In this document: in pieces, positions 25,477 to 34,129 of the stretch | Position numbering within the stretch: position 1 is the first letter of the stretch | Layout: every line of letters begins with the position of its first letter | From: an uncultured Drancourtella sp. | GTDB taxonomy: Bacteria; Bacillota; Clostridia; Lachnospirales; Lachnospiraceae | Direction: 5' to 3' | Assembly: GCA_937880845.1 (NCBI GenBank) | Contig: CALFLL010000055.1 | Location: forward strand, 58,845-122,844 | DNA: 64,000 bases | Translations under genes and position numbers: made by a program | The notes under the pieces: model-generated | What the model saw: the letters and a program-made list of their open reading frames with translations, nothing else | Database searches by the model: none | What the model was told of the DNA's origin: nothing

Positions 25477-25950
25477 TTATAAATACTTACAGTATTCGTC
25501 ACGGATTGCAGACATTTCAGAAACAATATCATCAACATCCAGTACCATTTCCATCATACCTACCTGTTCATCATATACTGCTTCATCAAATTCTGCTTTT
25601 AATTCTGGTTCACATACGTGATATGTTGTGAGTCCAAGCTGGACCCCTGTCAATGGACCTGCAAATGTTGGGTCACCAGCAGTTACAGTTTCAGCTGCAA
25701 GACCTGCAGCTTCACCTTCAGCAGCACCAAGTACTACTACTAAATTTTCTGCTCCGAATTCATCTGCGAATTCTTTTACCCTTTTCTGATTTTCAAGATC
25801 CATTGCGCCTGCGCTAGTTCAGACGAAACATTCTGTTGAAGAAAAAACAATTTCTCCTCCGGCTGTTTTTACGCATTCAGCGATAGCCGGTCCCGGAACA
25901 CCATCACGGTCACCAATGATAATGACTTTTTTACCTTCTAAAATTGCCAT
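25477..25950 (-). CDS. grdA: Glycine reductase selenoprotein A (contains selenocysteine)
   Basis: GrdA carries the glycine-derived carboxymethyl group on selenium between components B and C. The 157-residue product needs an in-frame TGA (plus-strand tca at 25819-25821) read as Sec44, in the redox motif C41-F-V-U44. Upstream codons give [20 protein letters not shown] and downstream codons [13 protein letters not shown], exactly the family's pattern. Calling only the downstream part would miss 49 residues. The ATG at 25950 follows a purine-rich AAGGAGG leader. It lies between trxA and grdC. Confidence 0.97.
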
Positions 25951-26073
25951 GATGTTTTTCCTCCTTCCCTTCATTTTAATAAAATAGTTTTTTAGATAAT
26001 TTATCTGAGGACACCGCTTTATGCCCTCCGTAAAGTCCTTTTGGACGATTACGCCAATTCAGTCATACAACTC

Positions 26074-26394
26074 TTATGCGTAGTATTTTTTGATCATTTC
26101 TTCTACTGCTTCCGGAGTTGCATCGTCTTTTACTAATTCTTCTACTTTTTCACCGTCTTTGTAGATTGCGATAACCGGAAGACCTAAAATTTTCTGTCCG
26201 ATTGCAAGACGACGAGCTTTTGTTGTATTTAAAGATGTAAATTTGATTTTATCACCATATTTTTCAGCATATGCATGAATGTGTGGCATTAAAGCCTGAC
26301 ATGGAACACATCCATCTCCAAAGTAATCTACTAATACATAGCCATCTGCTTTTAATACTTCTTCTTCAAAAGTTGTTTTATTTACTTCTAACAT
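26074..26394 (-). CDS. trxA: Thioredoxin of the glycine reductase system
   Basis: A 106-residue thioredoxin with the atypical active site GCVPC (Cys29, Cys32) instead of WCGPC, as in thioredoxins dedicated to glycine reductase. It re-reduces GrdA after each turnover. I chose ATG 26394 because AAGGAGG lies upstream and the product then begins MLEVNKTTF; the open frame extends 22 codons further into the trxB end. It lies between trxB and grdA. Confidence 0.93.
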   Translation of the reverse strand: MLEVNKTTFEEEVLKADGYVLVDYFGDGCVPCQALMPHIHAYAEKYGDKIKFTSLNTTKARRLAIGQKILGLPVIAIYKDGEKVEELVKDDATPEAVEEMIKKYYA

Positions 26395-26416
26395 TTTAAA
26401 CTCCTCCTTATAAAGA

Positions 26417-27355
26417 TTATTCGTTGATATATTTTTCTGCCTGTGTTGCTGCGATAGCACCGTCAGCAGCAGCTGTTACAACCTGACGAAGGCTCTTTAC
26501 ACGTACGTCTCCGGCAACAAATACGCCAGGGATGTTTGTGTGCATGTTTTCATCACCTTTGATATATCCTCTTTCATCCATATCAATGATGCCTTCAAAG
26601 ATTTTAGAATTAGGAATTGTTCCGATAAATCCGAATACACCGAACATTCCGTCTTCTTCATCAGCTTCAATTGTTGTAAGTTCGCCTGTTTTAACGTTCT
26701 TAACAACCATAGAAGACAGGATTCCGTTTCCGTTTACTTCTTCTACTACTGTATCCCATAAGAAATGGAGTTTGTCATTCTTAAATGCTTTTTCCTGAAT
26801 AGACTTCGCAGCACGAAGTTGATCACGTCTGTGAATGATCGTAACTTTTCTTGCAAACTTTGTAAGATACATAGCTTCTTCAACAGCGGAATCTCCACCA
26901 CCTACTACGTATACTTCGAAATCTTCAAAGAAGTTTGCATCACATGTTGCACAGTAAGAAATACCTTTTCCCATGAATTCTTTTTCATTCTTGCATCCGA
27001 TTGGACGAGCGAATGCACCTGTAGCGATGATTACAGTTTTTGCAAGGTATTCTGCTTTTGCACTTTTCAGTTTTTTCACATCGCCTTCTAACTCAACAGC
27101 GTTAATTACGTCTGTAACTCTTTCTACGCCGAATTTTTCAGCCTGCTGTGTCATTCTCGCAATTAAAGAAGGTCCGCTTTCACCTTCTACAATCTGTCCC
27201 GGATAGTTTTCGATTTCATCTGTGATTGCAATCTGTCCACCGTCTTTACCTTTTTCGATGATTAAAGTTGACAAACGGCTTCTTCCAGCGTAAAGTCCCG
27301 CTGCTAATCCTGCCGGTCCTGCACCCAGGACAATTACGTCATAAATTTTGCTCAT
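26417..27355 (-). CDS. trxB: Thioredoxin reductase
   Basis: A 312-residue flavoprotein that passes electrons from NADPH (or a similar donor) to the neighbouring thioredoxin. The FAD site GAGPAGLAAGLYAGRSR is at residues 11-27, the redox disulfide CATC is near 136, the nucleotide site GGGDSAVEEA follows, and the FAD site GVFVAGDVR is near the C-terminus. It lies between grdB and trxA in the glycine reductase operon. Confidence 0.95.
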   Translation of the reverse strand: MSKIYDVIVLGAGPAGLAAGLYAGRSRLSTLIIEKGKDGGQIAITDEIENYPGQIVEGESGPSLIARMTQQAEKFGVERVTDVINAVELEGDVKKLKSAKAEYLAKTVIIATGAFARPIGCKNEKEFMGKGISYCATCDANFFEDFEVYVVGGGDSAVEEAMYLTKFARKVTIIHRRDQLRAAKSIQEKAFKNDKLHFLWDTVVEEVNGNGILSSMVVKNVKTGELTTIEADEEDGMFGVFGFIGTIPNSKIFEGIIDMDERGYIKGDENMHTNIPGVFVAGDVRVKSLRQVVTAAADGAIAATQAEKYINE

Positions 27356-27395
27356 AACGTTTTACTCCTTCTTTCATATATTGTCTTTATCTATT

Positions 27396-27425
27396 CATAC
27401 AGGCAGGTGTTTTCCTGCCTGTATG
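27396..27425 (-). other. Stable hairpin between grdB and trxB without a T-run
   Basis: A perfect 12-bp stem CATACAGGCAGG / CCTGCCTGTATG lies in the roughly 110-bp gap after grdB. No T-run follows it on the minus strand, so it is more likely an mRNA processing or 3'-end protection element than a terminator. Confidence 0.6.
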
Positions 27426-27464
27426 ATGATTTTACATGACACCAGTAAAGAGTCTCTCTTTGGT

Positions 27465-28772
27465 CTATTTATCAAAAATAGTCTGGTCTTCTACTTCTGT
27501 AGCTAAAGCATTCAAAGCTTTTTCTACAATGTGTTTACGAATTTCGTATTCTTCTTCTTTTGTAAGTGCCGGATTACCAAGCGGATGAGGAATGGCAATA
27601 GCCGGAACGATTCTGTTAGCACCAACTGTCATGGAAATTGGTGTTACTGTACAGATATGAACAACCGGAAGTCCGGCAGCTTCGATACCTTTAACGAGCG
27701 TTGCACCGCAACGTGTACAAGTACCTCAAGTAGAAGTAAGGATAACTGCGTCAACTCCATCAGCTTTCATCTTCGGAGCAAATTCTTCAGCAAATGCTTT
27801 TGCAGATGCAACGGCTGTTCCGTTACCAACTGTTGTATAGAATTTGTCATACAGTTTTCCGATTTTTCCTTCTTTTTCCATTTCACGAAGAACGTCTACA
27901 GGAAGTACACGGTCTGCATCTTCGTTTGCGTATACCGGGTCATATCCGCCGTGTGCTGTTTCGAATGCATCTTCTGTAAGATCATCCACACCGGCAATGC
28001 TGTATTCACCGTATTTGGAAGCATTGGAGCTTTCGATGTGATCCGGATTTCCTTTCGGAACGATACCACCTGATGTTACAAGAGCGATTGTAGCTTTGGA
28101 CAGGTCTTTAACAGCCGGGTTTGGAGCTACTCTGTCGAATGTAGGCATCGGGTATTCTGTTTCAAACGGTTTGCCTGCTAATTTTTTAAGAAGCATATTA
28201 ACGGCACGTTTAGATCCTCTTTCACTTTCGAAGAAGTTTACACGAACACCGTTTGGCATATAACCTTCCTGACAGGAAGCACCGATTGTTTCATGTTTAG
28301 CTAATTTTAATGCTAACGGAGCCATTTTTTCAACAGCCTTTTTCATACCAGCAGCGGAGTTCTTTGTAGCTACTGTGTATACTTTGTTTTTGAACATATC
28401 AGCTCCCGGGTTTTCTGTGTACATACCTGTAACAGCCGGAATTCCAAGTTCTTCCTGAACTGCATCACAAATTGTACCACAGGCAACTCCGTAACGTCCG
28501 GCGTTGAATGCCGGTCCTGCTACGAATACGTCTGGGTTGTATTTCTTAACGTTTTCAAGAATTTCTGCTTTTGCTTTGTCAAGGTTTTCGTTGAAATAAG
28601 AGTCACCGCAGATGATTGTTGCTACGATTTCTGCTTCTTCTCCAAAAGCCTGTTTGAATGCTAAACCAGGTCCTACAACTTCGTTTTCACGAACTTCTAC
28701 CGGGTAATCAGCTTTTTCTTCTCCACCAATGTTAGCGAAGAACTGGTTAATATAATGAACTACTTTTAACAT
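27465..28772 (-). CDS. grdB: Glycine/sarcosine/betaine reductase component B, selenocysteine subunit
   Basis: GrdB with processed GrdE forms the substrate-binding protein B, which activates glycine and passes the carboxymethyl group to GrdA. The 435-residue product contains an in-frame TGA (plus-strand tca at 27726-27728) read as Sec349 in the motif U-G-T-C-T-R-C. The product continues with ATLVKGIEAAGLPVV to a TAG stop at 27465-27467. The start MLKVVHYINQFFANIGGEEK is typical. A 6-bp stem with a GGU apical loop, 16-29 nt after the UGA, is a candidate SECIS. The pocket type suggests the glycine version, but sarcosine or betaine cannot be excluded from GrdB alone. Confidence 0.96.
27699..27713 (-). 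promoter_or_regulatory. Candidate bacterial SECIS hairpin in grdB
   Basis: In the mRNA CGUUGC-GGU-GCAACG lies about 13 nt downstream of the UGA, at the distance expected for SelB-binding SECIS elements, with a small G/U-containing loop. The call is by position and shape only. Confidence 0.5.
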
Positions 28773-28790
28773 TCTTTTCTTCCTCCTTCA

Positions 28791-30071
28791 CTATCTGGCG
28801 CTTAATAAATTGAATCCTGTTTCGTTTGTTGCACCTGTAATTGCCTGGATTTCAACTTCGATTGTTCCATCTTCACGTAAGCTGTGTTCGTTTCCACCAG
28901 CGATTGTGTTTACGTAATCAAGTGTTCCGATTACCTTGTCCATCTTAGGAAGTACAATTACCTGGTTTGCGTTTCCACCTGTTACAACTGCATCTGCTGC
29001 AGCATCAGCGTCAGCAAGTGACTGAGATTTACCATCACGTCCAGCGTATTCGTCTGTGATGATAACTGTTTTTACGCCTTCAGCTTCAATCTTCTTACAG
29101 TTCATGATAAGGTCTGTATCCGGGTTACCGAATCCTTCCTGAGATACGATAACTGCATCCAGGTCAAGAAGACGGCAAAGTTTAGCTGTCCAGTCAGAAG
29201 AACGCTGTTTGTCAGCAAGGTAAACATTTTCGTTTGTCAGGATCTGGCATACGAAGTTTAATGTTTTTCCGTGTTCTTCAAATAAGTCCTGAACAACCGG
29301 GTTGTTTTCATGTACATATGTAGGGTTCTTATCACATGCAGATACACAGTTACCGGATACGATCGCACCGTCCATGATTTCTGTCGGGTTGATGATTGTA
29401 GAAAGTGTTTTCTTAGCATCTACGCCGTATACATATGTATCATGCAGAAGTCCCTGGCTCTGAAGCATCTGAACATATGCAACTCTTGGAAGTCCCGGTA
29501 ATTTTTCCATTCCTTCTTTGATTCCGTATGTTTCATATACTTTTGTTTCGTCCGGAGTAAGGTTTCTTGCAAGTTCTCCTAAGTAAACTGCAACACGGAA
29601 ACCTGCGAAACGTACAGCTGCTTCATAATCGTGCTGTTTGATTCCGTCAACCGGTTCACATACAACTACAAAGTTGTTTAATTTGGAGAATGGAGTGTAA
29701 TCAGCTCCAGGACCTGTCATATCGATGATACCTTCCTGGAATCCAACAATTTTACCTGCAGTAACGACTGCCATTCCTTTTAATGCGTATGTTTTTCCTT
29801 CGCCGACTGTGTCAACTTTGGAAATAACACCCGGGAAGATTCCTCCTCTTCCTTCCACTTTAACACGTGGTTCGATTACGTCTTTTACCGGTGTGATTCT
29901 TACGCTTTCACCTGGTCTGGCAATATCAAATTTTACGCTTTTAATGTGTTCGTCCTCAAGGACAACTGCTCTTACAGCTTCTTCGGATACATAAAGAACA
30001 CCATTTTCAATTTTGGATTCTGCACCAAACTGGATGTCCTTAATAAAAATGTGACCCATTTCTAATCTCAC
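28791..30071 (-). CDS. grdE: Glycine reductase component B proprotein (pyruvoyl subunits)
   Basis: A 426-residue proprotein that is cleaved to give a 25-kDa and a 22-kDa chain, the latter beginning with a pyruvoyl group that binds glycine as a Schiff base. The cleavage Cys is Cys242 in GNCVSACDKNP, the same position as in characterised GrdE. Translation probably starts at a GTG (VRLEMGHIFIKD) preceded by GGAGGGAATTACA; an ATG four codons later is possible. It is the second gene of the operon, after grdX. Confidence 0.95.
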   Translation of the reverse strand: MRLEMGHIFIKDIQFGAESKIENGVLYVSEEAVRAVVLEDEHIKSVKFDIARPGESVRITPVKDVIEPRVKVEGRGGIFPGVISKVDTVGEGKTYALKGMAVVTAGKIVGFQEGIIDMTGPGADYTPFSKLNNFVVVCEPVDGIKQHDYEAAVRFAGFRVAVYLGELARNLTPDETKVYETYGIKEGMEKLPGLPRVAYVQMLQSQGLLHDTYVYGVDAKKTLSTIINPTEIMDGAIVSGNCVSACDKNPTYVHENNPVVQDLFEEHGKTLNFVCQILTNENVYLADKQRSSDWTAKLCRLLDLDAVIVSQEGFGNPDTDLIMNCKKIEAEGVKTVIITDEYAGRDGKSQSLADADAAADAVVTGGNANQVIVLPKMDKVIGTLDYVNTIAGGNEHSLREDGTIEVEIQAITGATNETGFNLLSAR

Positions 30072-30141
30072 TGTAATTCCCTCCTTCTAAAAATGAAATC
30101 TATGCCCTAAAGTACCCAGTACTTCAATAGCCTTTAATCTT

Positions 30142-30525
30142 CTACCATGCTTCTGCCGACGGCAGCGCACTGGATATCAATGTGTAATCAATCAGCCTGA
30201 AATCTTCATACACTTGCGGCTGATACTTGTCAGACTTGAATTCAAACTTGCTGCAGGATGCGATTGCCCTTTCGATAATCTTCATGCCTTCCAGATCAAG
30301 TTGTCCTTTTTTTGTAGAAACCATTACAGATTTGTAAGGCGTTTCATTCGGCTTAACGCTTCCGGATAACGGATGAGTAAGGAGTTTATATCCCGCATAC
30401 ACTTCGTTTCTCACTTTATTCAAAACATCTTCATAAGAACACTCGTAAAATTCCACCCGATATTCCTTTCCAAGTTTTTCACGGACCAGAGGATTGTTTG
30501 TAATAATTCTAAAATCTTTTTTCAT
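30142..30525 (-). CDS. grdX: GrdX family protein
   Basis: A 127-residue small cytosolic protein at the head of the glycine reductase operon, matching GrdX in position and start (MKKDFRIITNNPLVREKL). Its function is not established; it is used as an operon marker. The ribosome site is AGGAAGG, and the riboswitch expression-platform hairpin ends just before it. Confidence 0.88.
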   Translation of the reverse strand: MKKDFRIITNNPLVREKLGKEYRVEFYECSYEDVLNKVRNEVYAGYKLLTHPLSGSVKPNETPYKSVMVSTKKGQLDLEGMKIIERAIASCSKFEFKSDKYQPQVYEDFRLIDYTLISSALPSAEAW

Positions 30526-30543
30526 AATTTCCTTCCTACTATT

Positions 30544-30589
30544 AAAGGGCGGTACCCGTTCTGCAATGCAGAATCAAATCCCGCCCTTT
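30544..30589 (-). promoter_or_regulatory. Expression-platform hairpin of the glycine riboswitch
   Basis: The minus strand forms AAAGGGCGG / CCGCCCTTT enclosing a second perfect stem TTCTGCA / TGCAGAA. It ends 10-12 nt before the grdX ribosome site and is followed by only TTTAATAG. It could act as a weak terminator or affect access to the ribosome site; the sequence does not decide which. Confidence 0.6.
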
Positions 30590-30629
30590 CTGTTTCTTAT
30601 GTATGATTGGATTTATGATCCATACATGA

Positions 30630-30737
30630 TTCAGAGTGTGGTCCTTTTCCCGATCCTTTTGCCTGAAAGTTTCACCGTTCCGTTCATCAGGAATGGTTTG
30701 CATCTTCGGCGGCTCTGCACACGAACTCTCTCGCAGG
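30630..30737 (-). ncRNA. Glycine riboswitch aptamer upstream of grdX
   Basis: On the minus strand the region reads CCTGCGAGAGAG, then GCAGAGCCGCCGAAGATGCA, a variable arm, then AAACTTTCAGGCAAAAGGAT and a closing CACACTCTGA. The CCGCCGAAG and CAGGCAAAAGGA blocks are the conserved glycine aptamer core. Only one aptamer is evident, not the common tandem. It lies in the 345-bp gap between the symporter gene and the grd operon, so glycine should switch on its own catabolic operon. Confidence 0.9.
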
Positions 30738-30800
30738 AAAAATCATCCCACTATTTAATTTTTCAGCACAATCATATTTGTCCTTCACAAATCTGTTTAA

Positions 30801-30829
30801 AGTATACCATAAGTATTTATAGATTGCCA
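30801..30829 (-). promoter_or_regulatory. Promoter of the riboswitch-grd operon
   Basis: On the minus strand TGGCAA (30824-30829) and TATACT (30801-30806) are 17 bp apart. The -10 is about 65 bp upstream of the riboswitch. The -35 is weak. Confidence 0.55.
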
Positions 30830-30870
30830 GCTTTTTATCAGATTTGCACATAGTTTTTTTCTATAAGTAA

Positions 30871-32280
30871 TTACTTATTTGCTTTTTTGCTTGCTTTTTG
30901 TTTTGGCAGAAAATTGTTAAAGTAATCATTATGAACTTTAATAACCATTCCGCTAAGAGCGAGAAGACCAATAATGTTAGGAACTACCATCATACTGTTG
31001 AAACAGTCTGCCATGTTCCATACAAGGTCAACCTGTGCAAGGGAGCCAAGAACAACACAGACACATACAAGCACGGAATAAATCGGGACAGCTTTTGCAC
31101 CAAACAAATATTTGATGTTTGCCTGACCGAAGAAATACCATCCTACGATTGTGGAGAATGCAAAGAAGAACATGCAGATTGCGATAAAGATTTCTCCACC
31201 TTTTCCGTATACGAGTGAGAATGCATACTGGCTCAATTCAGCTCCTGTATATCCTCCGTCCACTTCTTTATATCCAAGCGGAATTGCACGCGTTGTAAGA
31301 ATAACAAGTGCTGTCATTGTCAGAACGATGAATGTATCGATAAATACACCGATCATGGCAACAAATCCCTGTTCAACCGGATGGTCAACCTTTGCAACCG
31401 CATGTGCATGAGGTGTAGAACCCATACCGGCTTCATTGGAGAACAGACCACGTGCAACACCTTTTGTAAGAGCTAATTTAATTGTCGCACCAACTGCACC
31501 ACCGGCGATTGACTGAGGGGCAAACGCTCCGACAAAAATTTCATAAAATGCTGTCGGGATGTTTCTCCAATTCCAGAAAATAACAATCAAAGAACCGATA
31601 ATATACAGTGCTGCCATTACAGGAACGATAGTTTCTGTAACTTTTGCAATTCGTTTCATACCGCCTGAGAAAATAAACAAAGCAAGCACTGCTACGATCA
31701 CGCCCATAACCCACTGCGGAATTCCGAATGCTGTGTGGAAAGAAGCCGCGATAGAGTTGGATTGTACTGCATTTCCCATGAAACCAAGTGCAAAAATAAG
31801 AAGAACTGCAAAAAGTCCTGCGAGGATTTTACCAAAAGTTCCTTTAAATGCTGCGCGGATATAGTATACAGGACCACCTGTTACCACGCCATCTGCTCCG
31901 ACTTTTTTATACTTCTGAGCCATCAATGCTTCTGCATAAATCGTTGCCATGCCAAGGAATGCTGCAACCCACATCCAAAAGATTGCTCCCGGGCCACCGA
32001 TTGCCATAGCCGTTGCCGCTCCGGCAATGTTTCCTGTTCCTACTTGTGCCGCAATGGCTGTTGCGAGTGCCTGGAATGAACTCATTCCGTCATTTCCGGC
32101 ATCTCCTTTTTTCGAAAACAATCCTCCGAATGTTCTCCTCATACCTTCCCCAAATCCACGTACCTGGATGAATCTTGTACAGATAGAGAACCAAATTCCG
32201 GCTCCCAGAAGAGCTATAATCAGGATATAATCCGCAAGATAATGTTGAATTGTTAGTACGATGTTGTTTAATGTTTCCAA
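30871..32280 (-). CDS. Alanine/glycine:cation symporter family protein
   Basis: A 469-residue membrane transporter of the AGCS family, with about ten to eleven hydrophobic segments and family motifs QALATAIAAQVGTGNIAGAA (about residues 69-88), GGPGAIFWMW, GGPVYYI and RGLFSNEAGMGSTPHAHA. It moves alanine or glycine with Na+ or H+. Position just upstream of the riboswitch and glycine reductase operon on the same strand suggests that glycine uptake feeds GrdE (inference). It has its own promoter and an AGGAGGGG ribosome site. Confidence 0.93.
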   Translation of the reverse strand: METLNNIVLTIQHYLADYILIIALLGAGIWFSICTRFIQVRGFGEGMRRTFGGLFSKKGDAGNDGMSSFQALATAIAAQVGTGNIAGAATAMAIGGPGAIFWMWVAAFLGMATIYAEALMAQKYKKVGADGVVTGGPVYYIRAAFKGTFGKILAGLFAVLLIFALGFMGNAVQSNSIAASFHTAFGIPQWVMGVIVAVLALFIFSGGMKRIAKVTETIVPVMAALYIIGSLIVIFWNWRNIPTAFYEIFVGAFAPQSIAGGAVGATIKLALTKGVARGLFSNEAGMGSTPHAHAVAKVDHPVEQGFVAMIGVFIDTFIVLTMTALVILTTRAIPLGYKEVDGGYTGAELSQYAFSLVYGKGGEIFIAICMFFFAFSTIVGWYFFGQANIKYLFGAKAVPIYSVLVCVCVVLGSLAQVDLVWNMADCFNSMMVVPNIIGLLALSGMVIKVHNDYFNNFLPKQKASKKANK

Positions 32281-32332
32281 AACAACCCCTCCTTTTCCTA
32301 TAGATGTTTTGAATTTTGTTCTTGATGCATCT

Positions 32333-32361
32333 ATAATACCATTTTTTTGTTATTTTCACAA
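32333..32361 (-). promoter_or_regulatory. Promoter of the alanine/glycine symporter
   Basis: On the minus strand TTGTGA (32356-32361) and TATTAT (32333-32338) are 17 bp apart, about 50 bp upstream of the start codon. Confidence 0.65.
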
Positions 32362-32435
32362 TATTTTCAAGTTTTTTTCTTTTATTTTGTTTAATATGTA
32401 CATATAATTTTCATTTAATTTCTTATATAAACAAA

Positions 32436-32481
32436 AAATAAAGCAGAAAACCTGCCTTTTTTAGGGTTTTCTGCTTTATTT
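32436..32481 (-). terminator. purB terminator
   Basis: The long stem AAATAAAGCAGAAAACC / GGGTTTTCTGCTTTATTT lies 58 bp after the purB stop, with a T-rich tail on the minus strand. Confidence 0.85.
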
Positions 32482-32539
32482 GCTTTATTCATTGATTTTT
32501 TGATACTTTATTATTTTTATGCAATTTGACGATTGCAGA

Positions 32540-33970
32540 TTATACATTGATTTCTGCTTTCAGCCCGAGTTCTCCCTTGTGAGAATCCAACAAAGGATTT
32601 ACTACCTGACTCAAATATGCTTCCACCTGTTCTTTTGCTCTTCCTGTATATTTTGCCGGATCCATTGTCTGTTTCAGTTCTTCTAAGCTCAGGTTAAAAG
32701 ACTCGTCTGCCGCGATCAATTCCAGAAGATTATTATCCAGCCCCTTTTCTTTTACATTTCTTCCGGCTTCCATTGATAATTCACGAATACGTTCATGAAG
32801 TTCCTGTCTGTCTCCGCCTGCTTTTACCGCATCCATCATAATGTTTTCTGTTGCCATAAACGGAAGTTCTGCCATCATATGTTTTTCAATAACTTTCGGA
32901 TAAACCACAAGTCCGTCTACAACATTCAAACAAAGATCCAGAATACCGTCAATCGCAAGGAATCCTTCCGGAACAGATAATCTCTTGTTTGCAGAATCAT
33001 CCAGTGTCCTTTCAAACCACTGTGTAGCCGAAGTGATGGCCGGGTTTAATGCATCGATCATCACATATCTGGAGAGAGATGCAATTCGTTCACTTCTCAT
33101 CGGATTTCTCTTATACGCCATGGCAGATGATCCGATCTGTGTTTTTTCAAACGGTTCTTCCACTTCTTTCAAGTGCTGCAAAAGTCTGATATCATTTGAC
33201 ATCTTATGAGCACTCGCCGCAATTCCTGCAAGAACATTTAATACTCTTGTATCTACTTTTCTGGAGTAGGTCTGTCCGGAAACAGGATAACATGCTTTAA
33301 ATCCCATCTTTTCCGCAATCATCGGATCAATCTTATCAATCAGTTCCTGATTTCCGTCAAACAACTCCTTAAAACTTGCCTGTGTTCCTGTTGTCCCCTT
33401 TGATCCAAGAAGCTTTAACGTACTGCTTACATACTCAAGATCTTCCAGATCCATTAAGAATTCCTGAAGCCATAATGTGGCACGTTTTCCTACCGTAGTT
33501 GGTTGTGCCGGCTGAAAATGTGTAAATGCAAGAGTTGGCTGCGCCTTGTATTTTTCCGCAAAACCTGCAAGCTCGGCAATTACATTGATCAGTTTTTTCT
33601 TTACAAGTTTTAAAGCTTCTGACATCACGATGATATCTGTATTATCACCTACATAGCAAGACGTAGCTCCAAGGTGAATGATCCCCTTTGCTTTTGGGCA
33701 CTGCTGTCCATATGCATATACGTGAGACATGACGTCATGTCTTACTACTTTTTCCCTTGCTTTTGCAACATCATAGTTGATGTCATCCGCATGCTCTTTT
33801 AGTTCTGCGATCTGCTCGTCCGTAATCGGAAGACCCAGTTCCTTTTCTGTTTCCGCCAGAGCAATCCAAAGTTTTCTCCATGTACGGAATTTCATATCCG
33901 GAGAAAATATATACTGCATTTCTTTACTTGCGTATCTTTCTGATAATGGGCTTTGATATCTGTCGTTCAA
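32540..33970 (-). CDS. purB: Adenylosuccinate lyase
   Basis: A purine-biosynthesis lyase acting on SAICAR and adenylosuccinate. The fumarase/aspartase-superfamily signature is GSSAMAYKRNPMRSERI, with further catalytic segments TSCYVGDNTD and QPAQPTTVGKRA. I start it at TTG 33970, which lies 9 bp after AAGGAG and gives MNDRYQSPLSERY, the usual family start (476 residues). An upstream in-frame TTG at 34000 has no ribosome site. It is a single-gene unit with its own promoter and terminator. Confidence 0.95.
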   Translation of the reverse strand: MNDRYQSPLSERYASKEMQYIFSPDMKFRTWRKLWIALAETEKELGLPITDEQIAELKEHADDINYDVAKAREKVVRHDVMSHVYAYGQQCPKAKGIIHLGATSCYVGDNTDIIVMSEALKLVKKKLINVIAELAGFAEKYKAQPTLAFTHFQPAQPTTVGKRATLWLQEFLMDLEDLEYVSSTLKLLGSKGTTGTQASFKELFDGNQELIDKIDPMIAEKMGFKACYPVSGQTYSRKVDTRVLNVLAGIAASAHKMSNDIRLLQHLKEVEEPFEKTQIGSSAMAYKRNPMRSERIASLSRYVMIDALNPAITSATQWFERTLDDSANKRLSVPEGFLAIDGILDLCLNVVDGLVVYPKVIEKHMMAELPFMATENIMMDAVKAGGDRQELHERIRELSMEAGRNVKEKGLDNNLLELIAADESFNLSLEELKQTMDPAKYTGRAKEQVEAYLSQVVNPLLDSHKGELGLKAEINV

Positions 33971-34018
33971 TGTTATATACTCCTTTTTTCTTAATTCCAA
34001 TGCATTTACTGCATACCT

Positions 34019-34047
34019 AATATACTACACTAACAATAGAAAAGCAA
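34019..34047 (-). promoter_or_regulatory. purB promoter
   Basis: On the minus strand TTGCTT (34042-34047) and TATATT (34019-34024) are 17 bp apart. No PurR box or purine riboswitch core was evident in the short leader. Confidence 0.6.
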
Positions 34048-34097
34048 GATTTCGCCTTTCAACTCTCTGCTTCCACTCATTAATTATTTTCACTCTA

Positions 34098-34117
34098 TTT
34101 ATTAGTTTTTCTAATAA
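34098..34117 (-). terminator. Weak hairpin after the TPR-protein gene
   Basis: The AT-only stem CTTTATTAG / CTAATAAA has a short loop and lies 13 bp after the stop. It is a plausible but weak terminator for the DUF5717-DUF5716-TPR operon. Confidence 0.4.
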
Positions 34118-34129
34118 AGTTTCTTATTC

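Larger units (their letters stand above)
32281..32539 (-). other. Intergenic region between the symporter and purB
   Basis: About 260 AT-rich bases. They hold the symporter promoter (32333-32361) and a strong purB terminator hairpin (32436-32481). No riboswitch-like conserved core was seen upstream of the symporter itself. Confidence 0.6.

Noticed and set aside
25477..25803. A short grdA starting after the TGA
   Set aside because: The upstream 43 codons encode the conserved GrdA N-terminus and the TGA sits in CFVU, so it is one selenoprotein, not a truncated gene or frameshift.
25956..26073. Additional terminator between trxA and grdA
   Set aside because: Only a 4-bp GTCC/GGAC stem and a short AGATAA/TTATCT stem followed by A residues on the minus strand were found, which is too weak to call.
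27726..28772. grdB read as a 348-residue truncated gene
   Set aside because: The frame continues for 86 conserved codons (UGTCTRC onward) after the TGA to a TAG at 27465, so the TGA is selenocysteine.
32281..32400. Second glycine riboswitch in front of the symporter gene
   Set aside because: The leader lacks both the CCGCCGAAG and CAGGCAAAAGGA blocks; only an ordinary promoter and a ribosome site are visible.
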